40,845 nucleotides of DNA from Pseudomonadota bacterium (GTDB lineage: Bacteria; Pseudomonadota; Gammaproteobacteria; Burkholderiales; SG8-39), in the NCBI GenBank assembly GCA_026399375.1, contig JAPLRD010000051.1:4019-44863 (forward strand), given 5' to 3'. The position numbers and the translations under genes are program-made. Below, piece by piece: positions 10,592-19,726 of this stretch; the first letter of the stretch is position 1, and the number at the start of each line of letters is the position of its first letter. A model generated the notes under the pieces. The model made no database searches. It was not told the origin of the DNA and worked only from the letters and a program-made list of their open reading frames with translations.

Positions 10592-12091
10592 TCAGCCCGC
10601 CTCCGCGGCGGGATCGCGAATCGGCCGGATCTCGATGCGCAAGCCGATCGACTTCCATTCGTCGGCCTCTTCCTCCAGCGCCGCCGCGCTCAGCGGCCGG
10701 TTCTCCAGCAGCGCCTCGGGCAGGAACAGGCGAAACCCGCTTTCGGTCATCTCGCAGTCGAGCTGCGGCAATTCGAAATCGGTGCGGCTGCGGCAGAACA
10801 GGCTTGCCAGTCGCAGGCAGAACACAAGCTCCCACTCGGCCGGTACCGGGCTGAGCTCCGGCAATTTGGAGAGCTTGCCCCGGTGCGCGAGAACCAGCCG
10901 CGCCAGCTGCGATTGCTCCATGCGGGAGAAGCCGGGCATGTCGGCGTTGGCGATGACGTAGGCCGAGTGCTTGTGGTAGCCGTTGTGCGCAATCGAAATG
11001 CCGATCTCGTGCAACGCGGCCGCGCGCGCCAGAGCCTGCACCGCGTGCGGATCGCTTTCGGACTCGCCCATCTGGCGATGCAGCCGGCGCGCGAGTTCGG
11101 CCACGCGCTGTGCCTGCGCGGTATCGACATGGTAGCGGCGCATGAACTCATGCACCGTCACCTCGCGCATATCGTGCTCTTGCACTCGGCCGAGCAAATC
11201 GTAGAGCACGCCCTGGCGCAGGGCCGCGTCCGATACGCTCATGCTCTCTATGCCCAATTCGTCGAAGGCGGCGCACATGATCGCCAGCCCCCCGGGCAGT
11301 ATGGCCGCGCGGTCCTCGCGCATCCCCGGCAGTGACAGCCGCCCCACGTCCCCCGCCTTCAGAAATGCGCTCCTGAGCTTGTCCAGTCCGGTCGCGTTGA
11401 TGCCCTGCTCGCTCCAGCCGCTGGCTTCCAGGATGGAGGCGATCGAGCGCGCCGTGCCCGAGGATCCCACCGCTCCCGCCCAGCCATGCCGGGTGTACTG
11501 CTTGACGATGGTCTGCAGTTCGCCCCGGGCCGCCAGCTCGGCCTGCTTGAATGCCGACTTTTCGATCCTTCCGTCGCCGAAGTACTTCAGGCTGTAGCTG
11601 ACGCAGCCCATGTAGAGGCTGTCCATCAACTCGGGCTCGAAGCCCGTGCCGATGATGCACTCCGTCGAACCGCCGCCGATGTCGATCACCAGCCGCTTTT
11701 CCCGGCTGAGCGGCAGGCTGTGCGCCACGCCAAGATAGATCAGGCGCGCTTCCTCGCGGCCGGCGATGATTTCAATCGGAAAACCCAGCGCGTCCTTGGC
11801 TTCGGCCAGGAACTGGCGCGAATTCTTCGCCACGCGCAGCGCGTTGGTGCCGACGACGCGCACCGCCTCGGCCGGAAACTCGCGCAACCGGTCCGAGAAC
11901 CGCCGCAGCGCGTCGAGGGCGCGGACCTGGGTGGCGCGATCGATGCGCTTGTCGCGCGTAAGCCCCGCCCCCAGGCGCACCTGCTCGCGCAAACCGTCGA
12001 GCAGATAAATCTGGTCATCGACGACGCGTCCGATTTGAAGATGAAAGCTGTTGGAGCCGAGATCAACCGCGGCTAGCGTTTCGTATTGCAT
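10592..12091 (-). CDS. ppx: exopolyphosphatase (Ppx/GppA family)
   Basis: Releases orthophosphate from the ends of inorganic polyphosphate. The 499-residue protein begins ETLAAVDLGSNSFHLQIGR, the first actin-fold phosphate loop; the acidic pair E113/E114 in AGREEARLIYLG includes the catalytic glutamate, and DIGGGSTE (137-144) is the second phosphate loop. The C-terminal half has the HD-type region ALHEIGISIAHNGYHKHSAY. It is transcribed after phoU on the same strand with a 77-bp gap, opposite to ppk, so synthesis and degradation of polyphosphate are controlled from adjacent promoters. Confidence 0.96.
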   Translation of the reverse strand: MQYETLAAVDLGSNSFHLQIGRVVDDQIYLLDGLREQVRLGAGLTRDKRIDRATQVRALDALRRFSDRLREFPAEAVRVVGTNALRVAKNSRQFLAEAKDALGFPIEIIAGREEARLIYLGVAHSLPLSREKRLVIDIGGGSTECIIGTGFEPELMDSLYMGCVSYSLKYFGDGRIEKSAFKQAELAARGELQTIVKQYTRHGWAGAVGSSGTARSIASILEASGWSEQGINATGLDKLRSAFLKAGDVGRLSLPGMREDRAAILPGGLAIMCAAFDELGIESMSVSDAALRQGVLYDLLGRVQEHDMREVTVHEFMRRYHVDTAQAQRVAELARRLHRQMGESESDPHAVQALARAAALHEIGISIAHNGYHKHSAYVIANADMPGFSRMEQSQLARLVLAHRGKLSKLPELSPVPAEWELVFCLRLASLFCRSRTDFELPQLDCEMTESGFRLFLPEALLENRPLSAAALEEEADEWKSIGLRIEIRPIRDPAAEAG

Positions 12092-12168
12092 GGCGGGATT
12101 ACCTTAGCACCGGGAAGATGCGCACGCAATGAAAAACGGCGACCGTACAATACAACTCCGCGAGTGGA

Positions 12169-12873
12169 CTACGAGTTGACCGCCTGCTCGATTTCGTCGG
12201 CGTTGAGATGGCGCACGTCCTTGCCTTTGATCATGTAGACCACGTATTCGGATATGTTCTTCGCGTGGTCACCAGCACGCTCGAGGGCCTTGGCGATGAA
12301 AATGATGTCCAGGGTCGCCGAAATCGCGCGCGGATCCTCCATCATGCGCGTCAGCAGATCGCGCAAAATGGCTTGGAACGCATCGTCCACTTCCAGATCG
12401 CGGCGCGCGATTACCGGCGCCACCTCCGCGTCGAGACGGGCAAAACCGTCCAGCGATTGACGCAGCATATCGATCACGATTGCCGAAATTCTCCTGATCT
12501 CGGCATAACGCGGCATGTCTCTGTTGCCGCTCTTGTAAAACTCGCGCGCCATCAGGGCGATCTTTTTCGCCTCGTCGCCGACGCGCTCCAGGTCTGTGCT
12601 GGTCTTGACCACCATGGTCAGCACGCGCAGATCAATCGCGGTCGGGGTGCGGCGAGCGATGACGTTGGTGCACAGCTCGTCGATCTCGATTTCCATAGAG
12701 TTGACCTGATGCTCCACCTGCAGCACCTGATCGATCAGGAGCATGTCGCCGCTTTCCAGCGCCTGCACTGCGAGTGACAACTGGTCTTCGACCGCACCGC
12801 CCATATGCAGCACGGCGTTTCGCACCTGCTCCAGCTGGGCATCGAACTGCGTTGAGATATGGTTGTGCTGCAT
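12169..12873 (-). CDS. phoU: phosphate signalling protein PhoU
   Basis: Negative modulator of PhoR/PhoB signalling that couples transporter state to the histidine kinase. The 234-residue all-helical protein consists of two PhoU repeats, each with acidic metal-binding positions (EIDELCTNVIARRTP and RVGDEAKKIALMA in the first, RAGDHAKNISEYVVYMIKG in the second). It begins MQHNHISTQFDAQLEQVRN, typical of the family. No pstSCAB genes are in the window; here phoU pairs with ppx and diverges from ppk. A PhoB-box-like repeat with a -10 hexamer lies 55-72 bp upstream. Confidence 0.95.
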   Translation of the reverse strand: MQHNHISTQFDAQLEQVRNAVLHMGGAVEDQLSLAVQALESGDMLLIDQVLQVEHQVNSMEIEIDELCTNVIARRTPTAIDLRVLTMVVKTSTDLERVGDEAKKIALMAREFYKSGNRDMPRYAEIRRISAIVIDMLRQSLDGFARLDAEVAPVIARRDLEVDDAFQAILRDLLTRMMEDPRAISATLDIIFIAKALERAGDHAKNISEYVVYMIKGKDVRHLNADEIEQAVNS

Positions 12874-12911
12874 TTGGCCGCCAAGAGGTCAGGTAGTGGT
12901 GTATTGGGGCA

Positions 12912-12945
12912 ATGCTAGCAACCCAATATGACAGTTGTGTTGCCG
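12912..12945 (-). promoter_or_regulatory. Pho box and -10 of phoU
   Basis: Minus strand: CGGCAAC ACAA CTGTCAT (12928-12945), where the second heptamer is the exact PhoB half-site, followed after exactly 10 bp by TAGCAT (12912-12917) as -10. It is divergent from the ppk box 20 bp away. Confidence 0.55.
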
Positions 12946-12965
12946 TTTCCACATATTTCAGCCAG

Positions 12966-12999
12966 GTGTAATAATTCTGTTACATTGACCCGCTACACT
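12966..12999 (+). promoter_or_regulatory. Pho box and -10 of ppk
   Basis: GTGTAAT AATT CTGTTAC (12966-12983) is two heptamers 11 bp apart, matching the PhoB consensus CTGTCAT-4-CTGTCAY. TACACT (12994-12999) begins 10 bp after it, the spacing used at PhoB-activated promoters, where the box replaces the -35. Confidence 0.6.
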
Positions 13000-13023
13000 A
13001 TGAATTTCAAGAAAATAAAGTCG

Positions 13024-15087
13024 ATGCCTGCAAAAGCGACCCTGCTCCTCAATCGGGAACTGGGCATTCTGGAATTCAATCGCCGGGTGCTGGCCCAGGC
13101 GGAGGACGCGGACACGCCGCTGCTCGAACGACTCAAGTTCCTTTGCATCGTCAGCAGCAACCTGGACGAATTCTTCGAGATCCGCGTCGCCGAACTGAAA
13201 GAGACCATACGCGTCAATCTGCTCGGCGCAGGGCCGGACGGCATGGGTCCGCGCGAAGTCTTTGCAGCGGTCAGCCGCATCGCGCACGAACTCGTCGAGC
13301 GCCAGTACCGCCTGCTCAACGACAAGATCCTGCCCGAACTGGACAAGGCGGGGGTGCGCTTTTTGCGCCGCAACGATCTCAACGAAGCGCAGCGCAGCTG
13401 GATACGCGACTATTTTTTCAACGAAATGATGCCCGTGCTCACGCCCATCGGGCTCGACCCGGCACACCCCTTCCCGCGCGTTTTCAACAAGAGCCTGAAC
13501 TTCGCCGTGGAACTCGAGGGGCGCGACGCCTTCGGCCGGGCGTCGCGCGCCGCCATCGTGCAGGCACCGCGCATCCTGCCGCGAATGATCAAGCTGCCGC
13601 CCGGTGCGCGCCAAGGGAAAGAGCAGAACTTCGTCTTTCTATCCTCCGTCCTGCACGAGCACGCGTCCGAACTCTTCGCCGGCATGACGGTGCGCGGCTG
13701 CTACCAATTTCGCGTGACGCGCAATAGCGACCTGTTCGTCGATGAAGAGGAAGTGAAGAACCTGCGCACCGCGCTGCAGGGCGAGTTGCCGCAACGCAAC
13801 CTCGGCGCCGCCGTGCGTCTCGAGGTGGCCGACAACTGCCCCCAAGCCATGACGGAGTTCCTGCTGCAGCAGACCGAACTCGGCCCCGACGACCTGTACC
13901 GGGTCAACGGGCCGGTCAACCTGGTGCGCCTGATGCAGATTCCCGAACTGGTCAACCGGCCGGAACTGCAGTTCCCGGCTTTTCGCCCCGGGCGTCCGGC
14001 GGCACTGGACAAGCGGGCAGACGTTTTCGCCGCGGTAAGAAAGGGCGACGTCCTGCTGCACCATCCGTTCCAGTCGTTCACGCCGGTCGTCAATTTCATC
14101 CAGGAGGCGGCCAAGGACCCGCAGGTGGTCGCGATCAAGCAGACCGTCTATCGGATAGGTACCGACTCCGCCATCATGGAAGCGCTGATCGAGGCCGCCA
14201 GCAGCGGCAAGGAAGTGACGGTGGTGGTCGAGCTGATGGCGCGCTTCGAAGAGGAAGCCAACATCAACTGGGCCGAGCGCCTGGAAGAAGTCGGCGCGCA
14301 CGTGGTCTACGGCGTCGTCGCGCACAAGACCCATGCGAAGATGGCGCTGGTAGTGCGGCGCGAGGACGGAAAGCTGCGCCGCTACGTGCATCTGGGCACG
14401 GGCAACTACCATCCGCGCACCGCGCGGCTGTACACCGACTTCGGCCTGCTGACCTGCAACCAGGACGTCTGCGCCGACGTCAACGAAGTGTTCAAGCAGC
14501 TCACCGGCCTGGGCAAGTCCGGAGCGCTGCATCACCTGCTGCTGGCCCCGTTCACCCTGCACGCGAAAATCATCGCCGCGATCAAGAACGAAACGCGGCT
14601 TGCAAAGTCGGGCAAGCCGGGGCGCATCATCGCCAAGATGAACGCCCTGCTCGAGCCGACGGTCATCGAAGCGCTCTATGTGGCCTCACAGGCCGGCGTG
14701 CGTATCGACCTCGTCGTGCGCGGCGTGTGCGCGCTACGCCCCGGCGTCCCAGGATTGTCCGAAACCATCAAGGTACGCTCCATCGTCGGCCGGTTTCTGG
14801 AACACACCCGCATTTTTTATTTTCTAAACGGCGGCGCCGAAGACGTCTTCCTCTCCAGCGCGGACTGGATGGACCGCAATTTCTTCCGCCGGGTCGAGCT
14901 GTGCTTTCCCGTGCTCGAAAAGAAACTCAAACAGCGCGTCATCAAGGAGGGGCTCATGCCCTACCTCAAGGACAACCGCCAGGCCTGGGAAATGAATGGC
15001 GACGGCCATTACATACGCAAGAATTCCCGCGGCACCCTGCCGCGCTCGGCGCAATCGATGCTGCTGGGGCAGCTCGCCGGCGAGTAG
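13024..15087 (+). CDS. ppk1: polyphosphate kinase 1
   Basis: Makes inorganic polyphosphate from ATP, reversibly. Start at ATG 13024 (MPAKATLLLNRELGILEFNRR) gives 687 residues, as in E. coli (688); upstream in-frame ATGs at 13000 and 12928 are at or before the predicted transcription start. The N-terminal domain ends SSNLDEFFEIRVAELKE; the phospholipase D-like catalytic halves contain the phosphorylated histidine in VAHKTHAKMALVVRRE, the second histidine in YVHLGTGNYHPRTARLYTD, and the C-terminal FFRRVELCFPV. Preceded by a PhoB-type box and -10, so induction under phosphate limitation is likely. Confidence 0.97.
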   Translation: MPAKATLLLNRELGILEFNRRVLAQAEDADTPLLERLKFLCIVSSNLDEFFEIRVAELKETIRVNLLGAGPDGMGPREVFAAVSRIAHELVERQYRLLNDKILPELDKAGVRFLRRNDLNEAQRSWIRDYFFNEMMPVLTPIGLDPAHPFPRVFNKSLNFAVELEGRDAFGRASRAAIVQAPRILPRMIKLPPGARQGKEQNFVFLSSVLHEHASELFAGMTVRGCYQFRVTRNSDLFVDEEEVKNLRTALQGELPQRNLGAAVRLEVADNCPQAMTEFLLQQTELGPDDLYRVNGPVNLVRLMQIPELVNRPELQFPAFRPGRPAALDKRADVFAAVRKGDVLLHHPFQSFTPVVNFIQEAAKDPQVVAIKQTVYRIGTDSAIMEALIEAASSGKEVTVVVELMARFEEEANINWAERLEEVGAHVVYGVVAHKTHAKMALVVRREDGKLRRYVHLGTGNYHPRTARLYTDFGLLTCNQDVCADVNEVFKQLTGLGKSGALHHLLLAPFTLHAKIIAAIKNETRLAKSGKPGRIIAKMNALLEPTVIEALYVASQAGVRIDLVVRGVCALRPGVPGLSETIKVRSIVGRFLEHTRIFYFLNGGAEDVFLSSADWMDRNFFRRVELCFPVLEKKLKQRVIKEGLMPYLKDNRQAWEMNGDGHYIRKNSRGTLPRSAQSMLLGQLAGE

Positions 15088-15096
15088 GCTTTTTTC
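15071..15096 (+). terminator. possible terminator at the ppk stop
   Basis: CTCGCCGGCGAG, a short palindrome overlapping the ppk stop codon, is followed by TAGGC and six T. The loop is very tight (the stem may be only 4 bp), so strength is uncertain. Confidence 0.3.
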
Positions 15097-15206
15097 GCGC
15101 CGGATTCCCCCAGTCGGCGCGTAGCGCGGGCAGCCCCTCCCGCAACATCGCTGGTCCCGCCTGCAATCGGCGCCGCCGATTTCTTTTCGGACAGCCGCCA
15201 CGTCTA

Positions 15207-15224
15207 TTGTTACAATTTTGTTAC
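15207..15224 (+). promoter_or_regulatory. Pho box upstream of the DUF47-pit operon
   Basis: TTGTTAC AATT TTGTTAC: a perfect heptamer repeat at 11-bp period, 72 bp before the DUF47 gene. It is the cleanest copy of the repeat in the window. The sequence 10 bp downstream (around 15235) is a weak -10, so the exact start is unclear. Confidence 0.6.
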
Positions 15225-15295
15225 GGCGGGCCCGTGATCCAAGAATTCAAGACATCCCTTAGAACCAATAACTCCAATTTCCAGTCGAGGTTGCG

Positions 15296-15922
15296 ATGTT
15301 CAGTCGCTTCATGCCGCGCGAAGGCAAGTTTTTCGATATGTTCAACGAGCACGCCACATTGATCGTGGAAGGCAGCCTTGAACTGGCCGCCCTGATGGCG
15401 AACGGCGACGACTTGGAGCGGCGCGCCCGCAACGTCGAATCGATCGAAAAGCGCGGCGACAAGATCACCCGCGCCACGATCGAACTCCTGCACAAGACGT
15501 TCATCACGCCCATCGACCGCGACGACATCCACCAGTTGATCTCGGAAATGGACAACATCCTCGACCTGATCGAGGACTCGGCGCAACTCATGTTCCTGTA
15601 CGACGTGCGCGTTCTGCCGCCGGACGCGAAGAAGCTCGCGGACCTGTGCGTGGAATGCTGCAAAAAGGTGAAGGACGCGGTTGCGCTGCTGTCGAGCATG
15701 GACAACGCCGATACGATCATGGTCATCTGCCAGGAAATCGACCGGCTCGAGTCCGAGGCCGACCACGTCATGCGCGCCGCCATGGGGCGCCTGTTCCGCG
15801 ACGAACCCGACGTGCGCGAACTGATCAAGCTGCGCACTGTGTACGAGCATCTGGAAACGGTGACCGATCATTGCGAAGACGTTGCCAATATCATCCAGGG
15901 CATCGTGATCGAGAACGCTTGA
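15296..15922 (+). CDS. PhoU-like DUF47 protein, Pit accessory protein
   Basis: A 208-residue all-helical PhoU-related protein of the DUF47/YkaA family, which is encoded next to Pit transporters and affects their activity. It starts MFSRFMPREGKFFDMFNEHA and carries acidic helix motifs such as ESIEKRGDKITRATIELLHKTFITPIDRDDIHQL (in pieces) and DLIEDSAQLMFLYDV; the E-x3-D pattern is that of PhoU repeats. GAGG stands 5 bases before ATG. pit follows 31 bp downstream, so they form one operon, and a near-perfect PhoB-type repeat lies upstream. Confidence 0.92.
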   Translation: MFSRFMPREGKFFDMFNEHATLIVEGSLELAALMANGDDLERRARNVESIEKRGDKITRATIELLHKTFITPIDRDDIHQLISEMDNILDLIEDSAQLMFLYDVRVLPPDAKKLADLCVECCKKVKDAVALLSSMDNADTIMVICQEIDRLESEADHVMRAAMGRLFRDEPDVRELIKLRTVYEHLETVTDHCEDVANIIQGIVIENA

Positions 15923-15953
15923 TTCCTTCTCCACATCCACGCTGGGGCGTCCG

Positions 15954-16946
15954 GTGAGCCTGCAATTCCTCATATTCCTGGTGCTGCTCGCGCTGGCGTT
16001 CGATTTTCTGAACGGATTTCACGACGCAGCCAATTCCATCGCCACCATCGTATCGACGCGGGTGATGCGGCCACAGTGGGCGGTACTGTGGGCGGCTTTT
16101 TTCAATTTCATCGCCTTCCTCTTTTTCGGACTGCTGGTCGCCGCCACCGTGGGCAAAGGCATCATCGACCCGTCCATCGTCGATCACTATGTGGTGTTCG
16201 GCGCGCTGATCGGCGCAATCAGCTGGAACATCATCACCTGGTATTTCGGCATTCCCTCGAGTTCCTCGCATGCGCTGATCGGCGGTCTCGCCGGCGCGGC
16301 CGTGGCCAAGAGCGGGGTCGGCTCCATCGTGGCGGCGGGCTTTCTCAAGACCGCCGCGGCCATCGTGCTCTCGCCCCTGATCGGCCTGGCCCTGGGCGCG
16401 TCGCTGATGATCGCCGTGTCGTGGATGTTCTCGGGTACGACGCCGCGCCGCGTCGATCGCTGGTTCCGCCGCATCCAGTTCGTATCGGCCTCGCTCTACA
16501 GTCTCGGACACGGCGGTAACGACGCGCAAAAGACCATGGGCATCATCTGGATGCTCTTGATCGCCGCCGAAGTAACAGGACCGAAGGATGCACTGCCGTT
16601 CTGGGTGGTGATGGCCTGCCAGTCGGCGATGGCGCTGGGCACGATGTTCGGCGGCTGGCGCATCGTCAAGACCATGGGTCAGAAAATCACCAAGCTCAAG
16701 CCCGTGGGCGGCGCCTGCGCCGAAACCGGCGGCGCCATCACCCTGTTCGTCGCAACCGGCCTTGGCGTTCCGGTCTCGACCACGCACACCATCACCGGCG
16801 CCATTGTCGGTGTCGGTTCGGTGAACAAGTTCAACGCGGTACGCTGGGGCGTGGCCGGCAACATCGTCTGGGCATGGATCCTCACCATACCCTGCTCCGC
16901 TTTCATTGCAGCGGTTGCATGGTTCCTGGGTACGCAATATCTCTAG
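15954..16946 (+). CDS. pit: low-affinity inorganic phosphate transporter (PiT family)
   Basis: Proton-coupled uptake of metal-phosphate across the inner membrane. The 330-residue protein has about ten membrane segments and the two inverted PiT signatures: FLNGFHDAANSIATIVSTR near the N-terminus and LGHGGNDAQKTMGIIWM in the second half, plus FGIPSSSSHALIGGLAGA and GVPVSTTHTITGAIVG. The start is GTG at 15954 with a poor Shine-Dalgarno; translational coupling to the upstream DUF47 gene is likely. It is convergent with plcP with only 10 bp between stop codons. Confidence 0.96.
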   Translation: MSLQFLIFLVLLALAFDFLNGFHDAANSIATIVSTRVMRPQWAVLWAAFFNFIAFLFFGLLVAATVGKGIIDPSIVDHYVVFGALIGAISWNIITWYFGIPSSSSHALIGGLAGAAVAKSGVGSIVAAGFLKTAAAIVLSPLIGLALGASLMIAVSWMFSGTTPRRVDRWFRRIQFVSASLYSLGHGGNDAQKTMGIIWMLLIAAEVTGPKDALPFWVVMACQSAMALGTMFGGWRIVKTMGQKITKLKPVGGACAETGGAITLFVATGLGVPVSTTHTITGAIVGVGSVNKFNAVRWGVAGNIVWAWILTIPCSAFIAAVAWFLGTQYL

Positions 16947-16956
16947 AAGCGGGGCC

Positions 16957-17778
16957 TCATCGCCGCCGTAGCGGCACCACCCTGGCGATCGCCGGCGGTT
17001 CCATCGGCAACGCTTCCTGGCGTGACTCCAGGCTCGGCGCTTCGCTTTCCCGCCACTGCACGAGTTCCATGCGTCCGTCATGGTGCTCGACAATCGCAGT
17101 GCAACTGTCGACCCAGTCGCCGCAGTTGATGTACTTGATACCCCCGATGTCCTTGATCGCGGCACTGTGAATATGGCCGCAGACGACGCCGTCGAACCCC
17201 ATCAGGCGGGCGTGGCCCGCCACTGACTCTTCGAAACCGTACACGAACGCAAGCGCGCCCTTGAGTTTGCGCTTGGCGTAGTCGGCGAGCGACCAGTAAC
17301 CGCGAAGATGCAACTTCCTTCGAAACCACGACGGCAGCACATTCAGGCGCAGCAGCAGTCCGTAGCCGATGTCACCCAGCAGCGCGATCCAGCGGTGACA
17401 GCGCGTGATCTGGTCGAACTCGTCCCCGTGCAGCAACAGGTAGCGCCGGCCGTCGGCGGTGGTATGCACGGCTTCGCGCACCACCCGGATGTCGCCGAAA
17501 TTGCTGCCGACATATTCGCGCAGTGCTTCGTCGTGGTTGCCGGGAACAAATACCACCTTCACCTGGTGGCGTGCGCGCTTCAGCATTTTCTGCACGAACG
17601 TATTGTGCAGCGAGGGCCAGTAGATGCCGCGACCGAGCGACCAGAAATCAACGATGTCGCCCAGCAGGTACATGTGCTCGGCTTCGTAGACCCGCAGAAA
17701 ATCGAGCAGCCGTTCGGCCTGGCAGGCACGCGTGCCGAGATGTATGTCCGATAGAAAAATTGTCCGGACGCGGTGCAC
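16957..17778 (-). CDS. plcP: PlcP-type phospholipase C (COG2908 metallophosphoesterase) for lipid remodelling
   Basis: Predicted cytosolic phospholipase C that cleaves membrane phospholipids to diacylglycerol and a phospho-alcohol during phosphate starvation, as shown for PlcP of Sinorhizobium meliloti. The 273-residue protein has all metallophosphoesterase ligands: D11 and H13 (SDIHLG), D41 (LLGDIVD), N81-H82 (PGNHDE), H117 (LLHGDEFD), H202 and H204 (CGHIHSA). Same-superfamily LpxH is the alternative, but the segments WSLADYAKRKLKGAL and KYINCGDWVDSCTAIVEHHDG follow PlcP, and the neighbours decide. The start is GTG 17778, two bases after the btaB stop, with AGGA six bases upstream; readings extending to 18207 overlap btaB and are rejected. 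Last gene of btaA-btaB-plcP. Confidence 0.85.
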   Translation of the reverse strand: MHRVRTIFLSDIHLGTRACQAERLLDFLRVYEAEHMYLLGDIVDFWSLGRGIYWPSLHNTFVQKMLKRARHQVKVVFVPGNHDEALREYVGSNFGDIRVVREAVHTTADGRRYLLLHGDEFDQITRCHRWIALLGDIGYGLLLRLNVLPSWFRRKLHLRGYWSLADYAKRKLKGALAFVYGFEESVAGHARLMGFDGVVCGHIHSAAIKDIGGIKYINCGDWVDSCTAIVEHHDGRMELVQWRESEAPSLESRQEALPMEPPAIARVVPLRRR

Positions 17779-17780
17779 GG

Positions 17781-18485
17781 CTATCCTGCGGGCTTGCGCC
17801 CGACATAGAGGTAGTAGGGCACCCGCAATCCGGGCAGGTATGGCACGCGCGCGCGACGCTCCTGACAGCTGAGAGGCTCGGTACGCCGAAGCAGATAGGG
17901 CAGATGCTGCGGGTCGATAAAGACACCGTCGTGGCGGAACCATCGCCGCCAAAAGCCGCGTTCCAGGCTGCTCTGGCGCGAAGGGGCGTGGAAGTCGACC
18001 ATTCCCAGCAGACCGCCCGGGCGCAGCATGCCGAGTGCGTTGTCCAGTGCGGCGCGCCAGTCCGGAATCATGGTCAGCGCATAGGAGAAGTAGGCGCAAT
18101 CCACCGGCTGCGCCGGGCGGTACGTAGTGACGTCGGCTTCGACCGCCACCGCTACCGCGGGCCAGCGCGCGCAGCGCTCGCGCGCCCGCTCCAGCAGGGC
18201 CGGGCACAGATCGACCACCTCGACGCGCCCGAACGAGAGCAGCCGCGAGCCGAAGTACTCGAGATTTCGCCCGGTGCCGCCGCCAAGTTCGACCACGGTG
18301 CTGCCGGGCGGCAGAACCAGTTGGTTGATCAGGTCCTCCCTTCCGTGCAGAAGGCGGTCACGAAATGAATCGTAGTGCGCAGCCTGTGGCTGATAAAACC
18401 TCTGCAGACGATCGGCGTGGCTGCCGCCTGCGGCTGGACCACGCGCGAGATGCAGCAGGGTACGCGCGTCGGCAATGAGGGTCAT
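17781..18485 (-). CDS. btaB: BtaB-like S-adenosylmethionine-dependent N-methyltransferase (DGTS synthesis)
   Basis: Predicted to add three methyl groups to the homoserine amino group of diacylglycerylhomoserine, giving the betaine lipid DGTS. The 234-residue class I methyltransferase has the SAM loop VVELGGGTGRN at residues 64-74, the acidic end of strand 2 in VEVVDLCPALL, and motif IV region DCAYFSYALTMIPDWR. Its ATG overlaps the btaA stop by 4 nt and plcP starts 2 nt after its stop, so the three genes are tightly coupled. Sequence alone shows only a methyltransferase; the BtaB call rests on size and on adjacency to btaA. Confidence 0.85.
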   Translation of the reverse strand: MTLIADARTLLHLARGPAAGGSHADRLQRFYQPQAAHYDSFRDRLLHGREDLINQLVLPPGSTVVELGGGTGRNLEYFGSRLLSFGRVEVVDLCPALLERARERCARWPAVAVAVEADVTTYRPAQPVDCAYFSYALTMIPDWRAALDNALGMLRPGGLLGMVDFHAPSRQSSLERGFWRRWFRHDGVFIDPQHLPYLLRRTEPLSCQERRARVPYLPGLRVPYYLYVGRKPAG

Positions 18486-19684
18486 GCCCGGATATCCGCA
18501 ATGTGAAAACCGGCGTAGGTATGCACGCGGTCCCGCACCTGCAATGCGGCGGACAGTTCCTCGTGGAATTGAAGCCGGTCGCGCACCGCGCGCCCGTCAA
18601 CCAGCCGAAGCGCGTCGAGATAGTCGGGCTCGCGGCGTGCGCTGCGGAAAATGACGCGGGCATCCGCCGTGGCGCGCTCGCAGATCGCATCCCATTCCTC
18701 CGCCAGCGCCTCCGGATAGTAGCTGCTCATCCAGTCCATGTGGTCGAGCAGAACGAACCTGGAAATGCGCTCGCGCGTGCCCTGCAGGAACTCAGTCACG
18801 GTGCAGGTATGCACTTCAATTCGATCGGCCAGCCCGCGCTTCAACGCCGAGAAATTTTCCGGCCGCAGATATTCGGGACAGCAATCGGCACTGTAGCGAC
18901 CGCGCAGATAGAGGGTCCAGAAGTAGTTGGTCCGTACCGGCAGGCTGCGAAACACGTAGTCGACGGCCTCGCGCACGAACCCGGCCACGCCGCGCTCGTG
19001 CTGGCGCTCCACCTCCTTCTTTTGCGGATGCGGAACGCCCAGCATGCTCATGGTGAGCTGGCGCGACAGCACCCAATTGAGGCCGTTTCCCCATAACTGC
19101 GGTCGAACGTCCCGGTCGTAGATGCGGCACTGATGTTCGAGCGAACTCGACTCGAGCAGCGTTTCGATCGCGGATCGCAACGCCGGCCTGAGCCTGAGGT
19201 ATGCGCGAAAGCCGCGCGCGACAGTGCCCGACAATCCGTGATAGTAAAAGCTGTCGCCGGGATCGATTTCGCAGAACCAGTGGCCGTGCCTGTCCCAATA
19301 ATCGCGGGCGAACGGCGACAGGTGAGCGCGCAGCAATTCCCGGTAGAGGGAACCGAACCGGGGATGATGCCCGTCGCCGAACACGGCGAAAAAATCCTCG
19401 AATTCCAGCTGCCTGATCCCGGCAAGCTTGAGTTCCAGCAATGCCGTCTGACGCGGATTCGCGTCTACTGCGTGTATGACCGCAGGCGCGACGAGCGCAT
19501 AGTCGAGCACATTGCATCCGGCGCTGGCGATCACCAGCATACGGTCGTGCGGCCGAAGGGCCAGCGCCAGACGGTCGACCGCAGGATCTTCCCAGCAAGT
19601 GTTGTACACCAGGGAGCGGGAATAGATGGCGTCGAATACCTTCTGATCCAGCCTGTCTATCAGCGACTGCGCATGTTTTGCCAA
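18482..19684 (-). CDS. btaA: BtaA: S-adenosylmethionine:diacylglycerol 3-amino-3-carboxypropyl transferase
   Basis: Transfers the 3-amino-3-carboxypropyl group of SAM to diacylglycerol, the first step of betaine lipid (DGTS) synthesis. The 400-residue protein belongs to DUF3419/BtaA: YNTCWEDPAVD at residues 27-37, the SAM site IASAGCNVLDYAL (52-64) with HAVDANPRQTALLELKLA, and the C-terminal FVLLDHMDWMSSYYPEALAEEWD. Rhodobacter BtaA is of similar length. The start appears to be TTG at 19684 (no ATG or GTG in frame nearby) with a weak ribosome site. A PhoB-type box and a weak -10 lie 43-76 bp upstream, consistent with induction on phosphate limitation. Confidence 0.92.
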   Translation of the reverse strand: MAKHAQSLIDRLDQKVFDAIYSRSLVYNTCWEDPAVDRLALALRPHDRMLVIASAGCNVLDYALVAPAVIHAVDANPRQTALLELKLAGIRQLEFEDFFAVFGDGHHPRFGSLYRELLRAHLSPFARDYWDRHGHWFCEIDPGDSFYYHGLSGTVARGFRAYLRLRPALRSAIETLLESSSLEHQCRIYDRDVRPQLWGNGLNWVLSRQLTMSMLGVPHPQKKEVERQHERGVAGFVREAVDYVFRSLPVRTNYFWTLYLRGRYSADCCPEYLRPENFSALKRGLADRIEVHTCTVTEFLQGTRERISRFVLLDHMDWMSSYYPEALAEEWDAICERATADARVIFRSARREPDYLDALRLVDGRAVRDRLQFHEELSAALQVRDRVHTYAGFHIADIRA

Positions 19685-19726
19685 GAGGCGTCCATCCGTC
19701 GAGCCCGGGCATCGGGAACCGGCGCG

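Noticed and set aside
12092-12168. Independent promoter for ppx between phoU and ppx
   Set aside because: No convincing -35/-10 pair in the 77-bp gap on the minus strand; read-through from phoU is the simpler view.
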